Source: Paenibacillus sp. KS-LC4
Lineage (GTDB): Bacteria; Bacillota; Bacilli; Paenibacillales; Paenibacillaceae
NCBI RefSeq assembly: GCF_036894955.1
Contig: NZ_CP145905.1
Location: forward strand, 5,037,001-5,101,000
Length of the DNA stretch: 64,000 bases
Direction of reading: 5' to 3'
In this document: piece by piece, positions 52,251 to 60,526 of the stretch
Layout of the letters: each line of letters begins with the position of its first letter
Position numbering within the stretch: the stretch's first letter is position 1
The notes under the pieces: model-generated
Told to the model about the DNA's origin: nothing
Seen by the model: only the letters and a program-made list of their open reading frames with translations
The model's database searches: none
Made by a program: the position numbers and the translations under genes

Positions 52251-53225
52251 ATGAGTTCGATCCCTTTGCATAAACGCGGCATTGAAGCGAGCCAGCTCGT
52301 TCTCGGCTGCATGCGCTTTGGCGGCGGCTGGAACCGCAATCCGATTGAGGCCGAGCACTTTAAGGAAGGCCATGCAGCCGTCGACGCAGCGCTGGAAATT
52401 GGCATTAATATGTATGATCATGCAGATATCTATACGTTCGGCAAAGCCGAGCAGGTTTTCGGTCAAGTGCTGAAGGACCGTCCGGGCCTGCGCGAGCAAA
52501 TCATTTTGCAATCCAAATGCGGCATTCGCCTGCAAGGCGGCGATGATGAGCCTCAGCGCTTTGACTTTTCGGAAAGTCATATTTTAAGCAGTGTTGATGG
52601 CATTTTGGAGCGGCTGCAAACGGAATATCTCGACATTTTGCTGCTGCATCGCCCTGACGCGCTTGTCGAGCCGGAGGAAGTGGCCAGCGCCATTGCGAAG
52701 CTTAAGGCTTCCGGCAAGGTTCGCGCATTTGGCGTTTCCAATATGAGCCAAGGACAGATTAAACTGCTTCGTGCCTATACGGACGAGCCGTTTATTGTCA
52801 ATCAACTGGAGCTTAGCCTGCTCAAGCATGGATTTATTGATACAGGGATGCATGTCAATCAGCTCGCAGCACGCGATAATGTGTTCCCGGAGGGGACGCT
52901 GGAATATTGCCGAATGGAAAATATTCAGCTGCAATCGTGGGGCCCGCTCGCCCAAGGCATCTATTCTGGCGCTTCGCTGGGCGACAGCCCGGAATCGGTT
53001 GTGGCAACAGCCGCCCTCGTTGCTGAATTCGCCGAGCGTAAGGATACGACGCCGGAATCGATTGTGCTCGCATGGCTAATGAGACATCCGGCGAACATTC
53101 AGCCGGTTATCGGCTCAATCAATCCTAAGCGTATACTCGCCTGCAAAGATGCAAATACGCTGCGCCTGACACGTGAGGAATGGTACAGACTGTATAACTG
53201 CTCGCGCGGCAAAGCGCTGCCTTAA
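52251..53225 (+). CDS. Aldo/keto reductase (YdhF/oxidoreductase type)
   Basis: The start at 52251 is chosen because GGAGG lies 11 nt upstream; the in-frame ATG at 52233 overlaps that site. The 324-residue TIM-barrel enzyme has the catalytic tetrad D56, Y61 (MYDHADIYTFG), K89 (LQSKCG) and H133 (LLLHRPD). NADPH-binding features appear late (GPLAQG, PVIGSINPKRI). This subfamily resembles E. coli YdhF. It reduces carbonyls with NADPH; the natural substrate cannot be told. The preceding AraC-type gene may regulate it. A bidirectional terminator follows. Confidence 0.9.
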   Translation: MSSIPLHKRGIEASQLVLGCMRFGGGWNRNPIEAEHFKEGHAAVDAALEIGINMYDHADIYTFGKAEQVFGQVLKDRPGLREQIILQSKCGIRLQGGDDEPQRFDFSESHILSSVDGILERLQTEYLDILLLHRPDALVEPEEVASAIAKLKASGKVRAFGVSNMSQGQIKLLRAYTDEPFIVNQLELSLLKHGFIDTGMHVNQLAARDNVFPEGTLEYCRMENIQLQSWGPLAQGIYSGASLGDSPESVVATAALVAEFAERKDTTPESIVLAWLMRHPANIQPVIGSINPKRILACKDANTLRLTREEWYRLYNCSRGKALP

Positions 53226-53323
53226 GGTTGATGAGGCTGTTGAGCACAATGATACTTCTACGTTTTTGCAAATAGCCCCACCGAAAAAATCCAAGAAGAC
53301 AAGGCTTGCTCGACCAGCATGCA

Positions 53324-53368
53324 AAAAAAGCTTCCAGCCCCGCTTTTCGCGGCGCCGGAAGCTTTTTT
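53324..53368. terminator. Bidirectional terminator between convergent aldo/keto reductase and alpha-galactosidase genes
   Basis: Arms AAAAAAGCTTCC (53324-53335) and GGAAGCTTTTTT (53357-53368) close over an inner CGC-rich stem. T-runs follow in both directions. Confidence 0.85.
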
Positions 53369-53473
53369 CTTATTCGTTTCACAGTCATCTCTTCATTCAT
53401 TGCTTATTCATGACGTGTTGACCAAATCGACTACAACGTGACTAGGCGTGACTGTTCCAGACTAATCATCAAC

Positions 53474-55669
53474 TTAAACGCCAACAGCGCGGAAACGGTA
53501 AACCTTGCTTGCATAGTCATTATGGAATTGCGGAGACGCAAGCCCCGCATACAGCAGCTCGTCGCCGCCATACGTCTCGCCATTCTCTTCCCATACATAA
53601 TCGCGGCTTGGATCAAGCCCTTTCAGTACGAAGCGGTCAAGAGGCGCATTCGGCTCCTGCAAGACGGATGTGTAGACAGCAAACGCCTCGCTCTTGTCTT
53701 TGGAAACGAACATCCAAGCCGCAATATTGCCTTCGAAAGGGCTGGACAGACGATAGAAATCGCCGAACTGTACGAGATGGCGGATTTCTTTATAGAGCGC
53801 AATCTGACCTTTCACCGTTTCCTTCTCATCGTCGGTGAACTTCGTCAAATCCAGCTCATAACCAAAGTTGCCGGAAAGCGCCACATTGCCGCGAGTCTCA
53901 AGCGGCGTATTGCGGCCGACCTGATGGTTAGGAATATCCGATACGTGGGAGCCCATTGAGCTAATCGGATAGACAAGGCTTGTGCCATATTGAATTTTCA
54001 GCCTAGACACGGCATCGGTATTATCGCTTGTCCAGGTTTGCGGCATGTAATACAGCATGCCCGGATCAAAGCGTCCGCCGCCGCCCGAGCAGCTTTCGAA
54101 CAAAATATGCGGGAATGCAGACGTGATGCGCTCCAGCACCTCATAAAGACCAAGCATGTAACGATGGGCCGTCTCACGCTGACGCTCGGCTGGAAGCAGC
54201 GCTGAGCCGATCTCGGACATATTGCGGTTCATATCCCATTTTACATAAGTAATCGGCGCGCTAGCGAGAACATCCGAAATCGTTTTAACAATGTAATCGC
54301 GAACGTCGGCACGGGACAGATCCAATATGAGCTGATTGCGCGCCTCTGTACGGCGTCTTCCCTCGACATGCAGACACCAATCAGGATGAGCACGATACAG
54401 CTCGCTGTTCGGTGATACCATTTCCGGCTCGAACCATAGGCCGAACTGCATATCCAGCTTGCGAATACGCGCTACCAGATCATCAAGACCGCCCGGCAGC
54501 TTGTTTTTGTCAACGAACCAGTCGCCAAGCGACGAATTATCACTATTGCGCTGTCCAAACCAGCCATCATCAAGGACGAACAGCTCCATGCCTAGCTCCT
54601 TGCCAACCTTAGCTATATCCTCAATTTTATCCGCTGTAAAGTTAAAATAAGTAGCTTCCCAGTTATTGATCAAAATCGGCCTGCTCTCATCACGGAAGCT
54701 GCCGCGGCAAAGACGCGAGCGATAGAGATCATGGAAGCTGCGGGACATGCCGCCCAGCCCTTCGGAGGAATGAACGAGCACCGCCTCTGGCGTCTGGAAT
54801 TGCTCGCCCGGCTCCAGTCTCCAATTGAAATCAAACGGATTGATACCGATAAACAATCTTGCGGTATGGTATTGATCAACCTCAACGCCGCCGACAAAGT
54901 TGCCGCTGTAGACGAGGTTTACACCGTACACATCGCCATGATCCTCTGTCGCCCCTTCGGACAACAGCGCGATAAATGGATTTTGCGCGTGGCTGCTGGC
55001 GCCGCGACGGCTTTCCACCGATTGCAGTCCCGGCTCAAGATGGCGGCGATGAATGTAACGCTCGCGTGCCCATGCACCAGACAGCTGAAGCATATCATAG
55101 TGGTCATTCGGCAAATCCAGGCTCATACTAAGCGCCCGCAGCAGCTGCAGCGTATTCTCTCCGCCATTAATGACACGAGCTGAGCGGGTAATCGCATTAT
55201 ACGATTCGAATACGGTATAGCTCAGTACGACACGCAGGCCAGAATAGCTGTCTGCAAGTGTCATTTCAAGGGTCTGTGCTTCATCCTCGCCCTCAACATA
55301 AACAGAAGGCAATCCTTCAAGCGCAGGCTTGCCTTTTATGATACGGTGGGAATCGTAACGCAGATCCGTTACCGTCGTTCCGTCAGCCAGCTGTACTTGA
55401 TACGCAGGATAGCGGAAATCCGAGTTGCCGAATGCCGGATATTCCTGTGGCAGCGTGTCTAGCGATATTTTAAAATCATCCGCTTCCGTTGAAGGACTAA
55501 AAGAGCAGCGCTCCTTCAGCTCAAGCAGTCTTCCGAGCTGGCTTCCACGTACCCGCTTGCCCCAATACACATGTGCCGGATAAGCGCCTTTCACCAATCC
55601 GATTACATAGCTGGTTTCTTTCGATTGCAGATGAAAAAGCTGATTTTGTTCGTCAAAAATAATAGCCAT
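53474..55669 (-). CDS. Alpha-galactosidase, GH36
   Basis: The 731-residue protein has the full GH36 layout: an N-terminal beta-supersandwich domain (about 1-325), a catalytic barrel (about 330-640) and a C-terminal beta domain. The nucleophile is D479 in YVKWDMNR and the acid/base is D549 in TWTSDNTDA; LFVLDDGWFG and FESCSGGGGRFD are also present. No signal peptide is seen, so it acts in the cytoplasm on imported raffinose- or melibiose-type oligosaccharides. The ATG overlaps the stop of the lacI-type gene by one base (TAATG) with AAGGAGG upstream, so the two are coupled and probably autoregulated as an operon. No transporter is adjacent. Confidence 0.95.
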   Translation of the reverse strand: MAIIFDEQNQLFHLQSKETSYVIGLVKGAYPAHVYWGKRVRGSQLGRLLELKERCSFSPSTEADDFKISLDTLPQEYPAFGNSDFRYPAYQVQLADGTTVTDLRYDSHRIIKGKPALEGLPSVYVEGEDEAQTLEMTLADSYSGLRVVLSYTVFESYNAITRSARVINGGENTLQLLRALSMSLDLPNDHYDMLQLSGAWARERYIHRRHLEPGLQSVESRRGASSHAQNPFIALLSEGATEDHGDVYGVNLVYSGNFVGGVEVDQYHTARLFIGINPFDFNWRLEPGEQFQTPEAVLVHSSEGLGGMSRSFHDLYRSRLCRGSFRDESRPILINNWEATYFNFTADKIEDIAKVGKELGMELFVLDDGWFGQRNSDNSSLGDWFVDKNKLPGGLDDLVARIRKLDMQFGLWFEPEMVSPNSELYRAHPDWCLHVEGRRRTEARNQLILDLSRADVRDYIVKTISDVLASAPITYVKWDMNRNMSEIGSALLPAERQRETAHRYMLGLYEVLERITSAFPHILFESCSGGGGRFDPGMLYYMPQTWTSDNTDAVSRLKIQYGTSLVYPISSMGSHVSDIPNHQVGRNTPLETRGNVALSGNFGYELDLTKFTDDEKETVKGQIALYKEIRHLVQFGDFYRLSSPFEGNIAAWMFVSKDKSEAFAVYTSVLQEPNAPLDRFVLKGLDPSRDYVWEENGETYGGDELLYAGLASPQFHNDYASKVYRFRAVGV

Positions 55670-56682
55670 TATTCGTTAGCCTCCTTATTATGTCCAGCTG
55701 TCCCGCTGCTTTCACGCGCCATTAGCGTCGTATTCATCATGACATGCAGCGGAACCTCGCGGCCCTCAATCCGTTCTAAAAGCAGCTGCACGGCTGTCTT
55801 GCCCATTTGCTCCGTATACGCCTTAACGCTCGTTAGCGGCGGCTGTATGAAAGCTGATACCTCAATGTCGTCGAAGCCAACAATCGCCATTTGTCCCGGC
55901 ACCTCCACACCGTGCTCATGCAGCGCGTGAAGCGCACCGATTGCCATTGGATCGCTGCCGACAAAGCATGCCGTGGGACGCTCTTCCTGTCCTAGCAGCT
56001 TGTTCATCAGCTCATAGCCGCTGCCTGTTGTCCATTCCCCCGCAAGCACCCATTCCGGGCGCAAAATGCCTTGCGACTCCAGCAGGCGCTGCATATGCTT
56101 GCGCCGCGGCTCGTCGGCGGCTTGAACGACTCCTCCGCCAATATAGCCAATGCGGGTATGTCCAAGCTCCAGCAAATGCTCCATTACATCGTCAACCGCC
56201 TGCTCAAAATTCAAGTTGACCGTGTCATAATCCCGCAGCTTGCCCAGATGGTCAATCAAAACCACCTTGTGGCCCTCGTACAGCATTCGAACATCGCGCT
56301 GCGCTACACCGCCAACGACAATGAGGCCATCCAGCTGCGGATGAGGCTCCATAGTCCCACCAATGCGCCATACTTTAACGATGGCGATCCCCAATTCCTC
56401 ACAGCGGCGTTCAACCCCTCTGCGAATCGACAGAAAGTAAGGATCAATATCCTCATGTTCAAGCGTAAAGCTCAGCAATAAGCCAATTTGCAGCTGTGAG
56501 CGCTGGCTTTCTTGCTTGAGCCGTTTTAGACGCGATGGCTTGTACTGCAACTTTTCCGCTATCGCGAATATGCGCGCACGCGTCTCTTCGCCAACAGCGA
56601 GCGTCATATCGTTGTTGAGCACACGCGACACCGTAGCGGCGGACACCTCCGCCATAGCCGCAATTTCTTTAATCGTTGCCAT
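55669..56682 (-). CDS. LacI-family repressor of the alpha-galactosidase operon
   Basis: Starting at MATIKEIAAMAEVS, the 337-residue protein has the classic LacI helix-turn-helix (AAMAEVSAATVSRVLNND) and hinge, then a periplasmic-binding-protein-like sugar-sensing core (IGLLLSF, DGLIVVGG, RIGYIGG, FVGSDPMAIGAL, VGFDDIEVS). A GTG four codons upstream (56694) is an alternative start; the GGAGG site is only two bases from the ATG I use, so the start is uncertain. It overlaps the GH36 gene by one base. An imperfect 22-bp dyad just upstream is the likely operator. The inducer is probably a galactoside. Confidence 0.9.
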   Translation of the reverse strand: MATIKEIAAMAEVSAATVSRVLNNDMTLAVGEETRARIFAIAEKLQYKPSRLKRLKQESQRSQLQIGLLLSFTLEHEDIDPYFLSIRRGVERRCEELGIAIVKVWRIGGTMEPHPQLDGLIVVGGVAQRDVRMLYEGHKVVLIDHLGKLRDYDTVNLNFEQAVDDVMEHLLELGHTRIGYIGGGVVQAADEPRRKHMQRLLESQGILRPEWVLAGEWTTGSGYELMNKLLGQEERPTACFVGSDPMAIGALHALHEHGVEVPGQMAIVGFDDIEVSAFIQPPLTSVKAYTEQMGKTAVQLLLERIEGREVPLHVMMNTTLMARESSGTAGHNKEANE

Positions 56683-56699
56683 ATCCTCCACCACATTCG

Positions 56700-56721
56700 T
56701 TTAGTTAATAAATTTACTAAA
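56700..56721. promoter_or_regulatory. Dyad upstream of the lacI-type gene (putative operator)
   Basis: TTTAGT...ACTAAA arms bracket an A+T-rich centre; the 11-bp half-sites match at 9 positions. It lies 18 nt before the ATG used, a typical autoregulatory position. Confidence 0.5.
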
Positions 56722-56782
56722 TATCCTACGCTTTATTTTAGCAAATTTCTTAGAGCACGACAAGCCCGGTCTCGAGGAACGC

Positions 56783-56813
56783 AAAAAAGAGCCCTCCCTT
56801 GTACGGGAAGCTC
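56783..56813 (-). terminator. Terminator of the GGDEF-EAL gene
   Basis: A GAGCTTCCC/GGGAGGGCTC stem with a GTACAA loop is followed by TTTTTT on the minus strand, about 70 nt past the stop at 56884. Confidence 0.8.
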
Positions 56814-56883
56814 CTGCTGGCTTTTCCTTATTTTACTCCTAACTGGCTTAACTTACTCATGTCCAATCTAAGGCTTACAAGCA

Positions 56884-59364
56884 TTACGACACATGCTTAT
56901 GGTAAAGCTCAATAAAACGCTCAGCCGTAACCGGAGGGCTATAAATATAGCCTTGCACCAAATCGCATTTATGCTCGCGAATAATTTGCAGCTCCTCGTC
57001 CGTTTCGACGCCTTCTGTCACAACCTTCATGTTCAGGTTATGGGCAATGACAACCAATGATTTAAAAATCATTTGCTTCTTGAAATCCGAGACAATATCA
57101 TGAATAAACGATTTATCCAGCTTCAAATAATGCAGCGGAATGTTCTGCAAATAGCTAAGGGACGAATAGCCCGTTCCAAAATCATCCAGCGAAAGCCTAA
57201 TGCCCAGTTGCTGCAGCTCGCGCAATATTTTCAGCGTGTGATCGGGATTATCCATAAATATCGTCTCCGTCAGCTCAAGCTCAATTTGCTCTGGCCTGAC
57301 AGAGGCTTCCGTTATAATAGACTGGATCGTCTCCACAATATGCTTTTGTTGAAATTGCAGCATCGACATATTGACGCTGACCGTTAGCGCCGTGACGCCT
57401 TTCTGCTCCCACATTTTAATTTGTCTGCATGCCGTTCGCAGCACCCATTCCCCAAGCGGAATAATGAAGCCCGTCTTCTCGGCAAGCGGGATAAAATCAA
57501 GCGGCGAGATCATGCCAAACTCAGGATGGCTCCAACGTATCAAAGCTTCAGCCCCGTATATTTGTCCGGATTTCAAGTCCACCTTCGGCTGGTAATACAA
57601 TACGAACTGCTCGCCTTCAAGAGCAGGGAACAGACCATTCTCCAGCTCCTGCTCCCGCTTTGAAACATCCTTCATTGATGGAGAGTACAGCCTGCTTGTA
57701 TTGCGCTGCTTCTTGGCGACAAAAAGCGCTGTGTCTGCCTCCTTAACCATACGATCGCCGGTTTCCTCCGTCAGCTCGTGCTGCAAACTAATGCCAATAC
57801 TTGCGGTTATGTAAAAAAGTCTGTCATTCAATCGTATAGGTTCAGCAATAGCAAACAAAATATCATCAGCTACAAGCAGCAGCGGATTCATATGATTCAC
57901 GTCATTCAAAAGCACGACAAATTCATCTCCGCCAAAACGGAACACCTGCCCATTAGCACCAATGGTCTGTTTAAGGCGGTCTGCAAGCTGCTTGAGCAGT
58001 TGGTCGCCCATTGCATAATCGAGCGTATCGTTAATAACTTTAAAGCGATCCACATCAATATAAAGCAGCGCAGCCTGCTTGCTGCTGTAAGGCACGGTCT
58101 GTATTTGCTTAATATGACGCGTATAGCCATAACGATTGGGCAAGCCCGTTAGCAAATCATGAGTCGCTTGAAATTCAATCAGCTCCTCGCTCGCCTTGCG
58201 ATGATCAATCATACGATTGAACTGATGCGCCATAAATTCAAATTCATCCTTCGTGTCAATGTCCAGCTTCTGATCCGTGTCGCCCTCCACTAGCGCTGAG
58301 GACACATGCACCACTTTGCGAATGTTCTGGAGCACGATTTTGCGAATGAGCCATATCATGAGCATCGTTGTGAAAATAAAAGCAACCAGAGAAATAATAA
58401 CGGTGTTGCTTAAGCCTTTATAATAGTCCTTGAGCATATTGCCCTTCGGAATGATCGTTTCAAAATACCAGGTTTGATCCTTTATATGTATCGGGTTAAG
58501 CAGCCTCATTACAGTCCCGCTAATCCTCGGGTCAGAGGTATACATAATGGTCAGAGCCTGCTCCTTCAGCTCCTCTAAAGATTCGCCATCTGGCAGCGGC
58601 AAGTAGGGCTTGGATACCAATGCGCGATCCAGCCCATTTGCAAGATAGCTGTCTTCTGCCGTAATCATCGTCGTGTAGCCGCCCATAGGACGAATCTTCT
58701 CCACTTCCTGCTGCACCATGTCAAGCGAAATATCCGCTCCAACGACACCTAGAAAGTTGCCCGCATCATCCAAAATGGGATAAACAAACGACGAAATTAA
58801 AAGCCGCTCGCCGTTAATATCATAATAATAGGGCTCCAATAAAGCGAATTTCTTCGTCTTCTTAGGAATTTGGTAATAGTCCCCGTCGCCGATATGCTCA
58901 TAGTTTTTATTCGGGTAAGCAACGATCCTGCCGCCTTGACGCACAATATAGGGAACAAAACGCCCCGTCTCATCATCGTAGCTGCTCTTATTGCGAAAAT
59001 TCCCATCCCGATTATCGAACGCATTAGGCTCCCAAACCGTAAAAACACCAAGTATATAAGGCTGTTCCTTCACAAAATTTTCAATAAGCCTAATGGCCTC
59101 CGTGCGGTCAGCCATGTTATATTCCTTCATTTGCTGCAAGGATTTCTGTAGACTCTCAAGTCTAATTAAGGCATTATTAATGTCAATGGACATCTTGGTT
59201 ATGTAAGCATTGGACTGGTTCTGAGCAACCAGTTCCCCTTGGCGCAAGCTAACGTCGTAAAGCTTCATTAATTGAATGGAAGCAAGTAAAGTGAAAGACA
59301 GGATCATGAGGGCTCCCAATGTAAAAATTAATTTATGCGCAATACCAACCCTCATTGTTTTCAA
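56884..59364 (-). CDS. Membrane dCache-HAMP-GGDEF-EAL cyclic di-GMP enzyme
   Basis: The start is probably the TTG at 59364 (GGAGGAGGAT at 59371-59380); the next ATG is nine bases further in. The 826-residue protein has TM1 (about 12-32), an extracellular double-Cache sensor (about 35-325, with WEPNAFDNRDG, DYYQIPKK and GVVGADISLD), TM2 (about 332-354), a HAMP segment, a GGDEF domain with GGDEF at 478-482 and an EAL domain with EAL at 606-608. The EAL domain keeps ELTE, DDFGTGYSSL, KLDKSFI and EGVET, so it should be an active c-di-GMP phosphodiesterase. The GGDEF site is intact, but no RxxD inhibitory site is seen. It could tune the same messenger sensed by the riboswitch at 4.7 kb; that link is inference. 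Confidence 0.92.
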   Translation of the reverse strand: MKTMRVGIAHKLIFTLGALMILSFTLLASIQLMKLYDVSLRQGELVAQNQSNAYITKMSIDINNALIRLESLQKSLQQMKEYNMADRTEAIRLIENFVKEQPYILGVFTVWEPNAFDNRDGNFRNKSSYDDETGRFVPYIVRQGGRIVAYPNKNYEHIGDGDYYQIPKKTKKFALLEPYYYDINGERLLISSFVYPILDDAGNFLGVVGADISLDMVQQEVEKIRPMGGYTTMITAEDSYLANGLDRALVSKPYLPLPDGESLEELKEQALTIMYTSDPRISGTVMRLLNPIHIKDQTWYFETIIPKGNMLKDYYKGLSNTVIISLVAFIFTTMLMIWLIRKIVLQNIRKVVHVSSALVEGDTDQKLDIDTKDEFEFMAHQFNRMIDHRKASEELIEFQATHDLLTGLPNRYGYTRHIKQIQTVPYSSKQAALLYIDVDRFKVINDTLDYAMGDQLLKQLADRLKQTIGANGQVFRFGGDEFVVLLNDVNHMNPLLLVADDILFAIAEPIRLNDRLFYITASIGISLQHELTEETGDRMVKEADTALFVAKKQRNTSRLYSPSMKDVSKREQELENGLFPALEGEQFVLYYQPKVDLKSGQIYGAEALIRWSHPEFGMISPLDFIPLAEKTGFIIPLGEWVLRTACRQIKMWEQKGVTALTVSVNMSMLQFQQKHIVETIQSIITEASVRPEQIELELTETIFMDNPDHTLKILRELQQLGIRLSLDDFGTGYSSLSYLQNIPLHYLKLDKSFIHDIVSDFKKQMIFKSLVVIAHNLNMKVVTEGVETDEELQIIREHKCDLVQGYIYSPPVTAERFIELYHKHVS

Positions 59365-59727
59365 GTGCCTATCCTCCTCCAAATGAAGCTGCTTATAGAA
59401 TCGACGAATTTTGCCAAATTATGATATAGTTCTAGTATACTTGACGCATTAAACCAAACACAACGCCAAATTAATTTAATATTTTAAATTGCCGCGACAA
59501 ATTGCGACAATTATTGTCGAATCTCAAATGAACTGCTTTATTACCTGATAAAAAGCTGTTTTCCCGAAATTTCCGCTTGGCTGCTGCTGTGCAAAAATCT
59601 GTATTCCTCTGGTTCGTCTTCTGTATGACCGAAAGCTCCCTTACAAGAGATGGGAGCTTTCGCACTTTCCGGTTTTACTTCGGCGGGCTCAATCGAACCT
59701 GCTTTCTGCTAGGAAAAAACAGCTCTT
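59365..59727. other. Intergenic region with promoter and palindromes upstream of the GGDEF-EAL gene
   Basis: No gene is seen in these ~360 bp. A -10-like TATACT lies at 59433-59438 (minus) with a weak -35 about 18 bp upstream. Two palindromes stand behind it: AATTTAA/TTAAATT at 59473-59490 and CGACAATTATTGTCG at 59505-59519, the latter preceded by an extra GCGACAA half-site. An 11-bp perfect stem (59630-59640 with 59652-59662) lies after the secreted-protein gene without a T-run. Confidence 0.5.
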
Positions 59728-60204
59728 TTAACGTCTCTTATCGTCTGCCGCGTCCTTGGAGCGTTGAAACTTGCGAATATCCTCGCGCAGCTCCTCGGCC
59801 GTTCTTCCTTCTGTTTCAAGGCCATACTCTTTCGCAGCTTGGCGCAGCATTTCCAGACGCTTAGCCCGATGCTCCGCTTTGAAGGCTTCCCACTTCGCTG
59901 GATCTTTTTCCTTCGCTGCCTTTAGCTCGCCCTTTAATTGCTCGGAGGTTTTGCCTTCAACAGCAATGCCGAAATATTCAGCCATATAACGAAGCTTGGC
60001 TAGACGATACTGCTCATGGCCCAGCGCGTGCTCGCGATGCTGCTTTTTGTGCTCATCGTGAAAATGGCCCTTGGCAGCCGGCAGCTTGTCAGTCTGCTGC
60101 TCCGCCTGCGGGCGGGCTGGCTCTGCGGCATAGGCTCCAGGAGCCATGATGGCTGCCGCAAGCAGGCATGCGGCTGCTGATCGCACTATTTTTGACTTGT
60201 TCAT
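59728..60204 (-). CDS. Secreted His-rich protein with two tandem helical repeats
   Basis: This 158-residue protein has a signal peptide (residues 1-26, ending APGAYA-AEP), a His/Lys-rich stretch at 45-64 (HFHDEHKKQHREHALGHE) and two related repeats at about 68-97 and 115-146. Both repeats share the pattern LxxLRxxAxxxGIxxEGxTxEQLxxxL (YFGIAVEGKTSEQL and EYGLETEGRTAEEL). It has no cysteine and no enzyme motif. The His cluster might bind metal, and a zinc-linked GTPase gene lies next upstream. The repeat resembles helical SHOCT-like or 'DUF2680'-style pairs only loosely, and I do not assign a family. Confidence 0.7.
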   Translation of the reverse strand: MNKSKIVRSAAACLLAAAIMAPGAYAAEPARPQAEQQTDKLPAAKGHFHDEHKKQHREHALGHEQYRLAKLRYMAEYFGIAVEGKTSEQLKGELKAAKEKDPAKWEAFKAEHRAKRLEMLRQAAKEYGLETEGRTAEELREDIRKFQRSKDAADDKRR

Positions 60205-60395
60205 CCTTGGACACAGCCTTTCTTCTGAGCATAAGCGAAGAAATAAATGTCTATTTCAGACGCCTTTCATCGCCATGCCTAAGTTCATGATGCTAGGGGG
60301 CGAATTTCACTTCAACCCCTTACTTGGTTATTTTGCCCATCAGCAATTTAACATAATCATGAGAATGGCAGAAGCAGCCAAGGTGAAACGGCTAT
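60205..60395. other. Upstream region of the His-rich protein gene
   Basis: I see no gene here; it should contain the minus-strand promoter of the secreted protein. With the repeat element and terminator to its right it makes up a 320-bp gap between coding regions. Confidence 0.4.
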
Positions 60396-60481
60396 CGCCG
60401 TCCTTTAGCGGCGCGGCTCGTTTCATTCCGAGAAATATAAGCCCATTTATAAGTGCAAAACTTATAATTGGGCTTATATTT
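60396..60481 (+). repeat. Interspersed hairpin element, copy 2 (intact)
   Basis: It consists of hairpin CGCCGTCCTTTAGCGGC (60396-60412) followed by a long stem: 22-nt arms (60433-60454 and 60460-60481) pairing at 21 positions around GCAAA. Copy 1 at 51208 keeps the order of elements but its long stem has decayed. Confidence 0.55.
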
Positions 60482-60483
60482 AT

Positions 60484-60513
60484 AAAAAAAACGCCAGAGC
60501 CTCTGCTCTGACG
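60484..60513 (-). terminator. Terminator of the CobW-type GTPase gene
   Basis: CGTCAGAGC and GCTCTGGCG arms with an AGAG loop are followed by eight T residues on the minus strand, 14 nt after the stop at 60527. Confidence 0.9.
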
Positions 60514-60526
60514 TCCGACATTTTTG

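Noticed and set aside
59577-59864. Plus-strand 95-codon frame opposite the His-rich protein gene
   Set aside because: It has no ribosome site, overlaps a gene with a clear signal peptide and repeats on the other strand, and its product has no family features.
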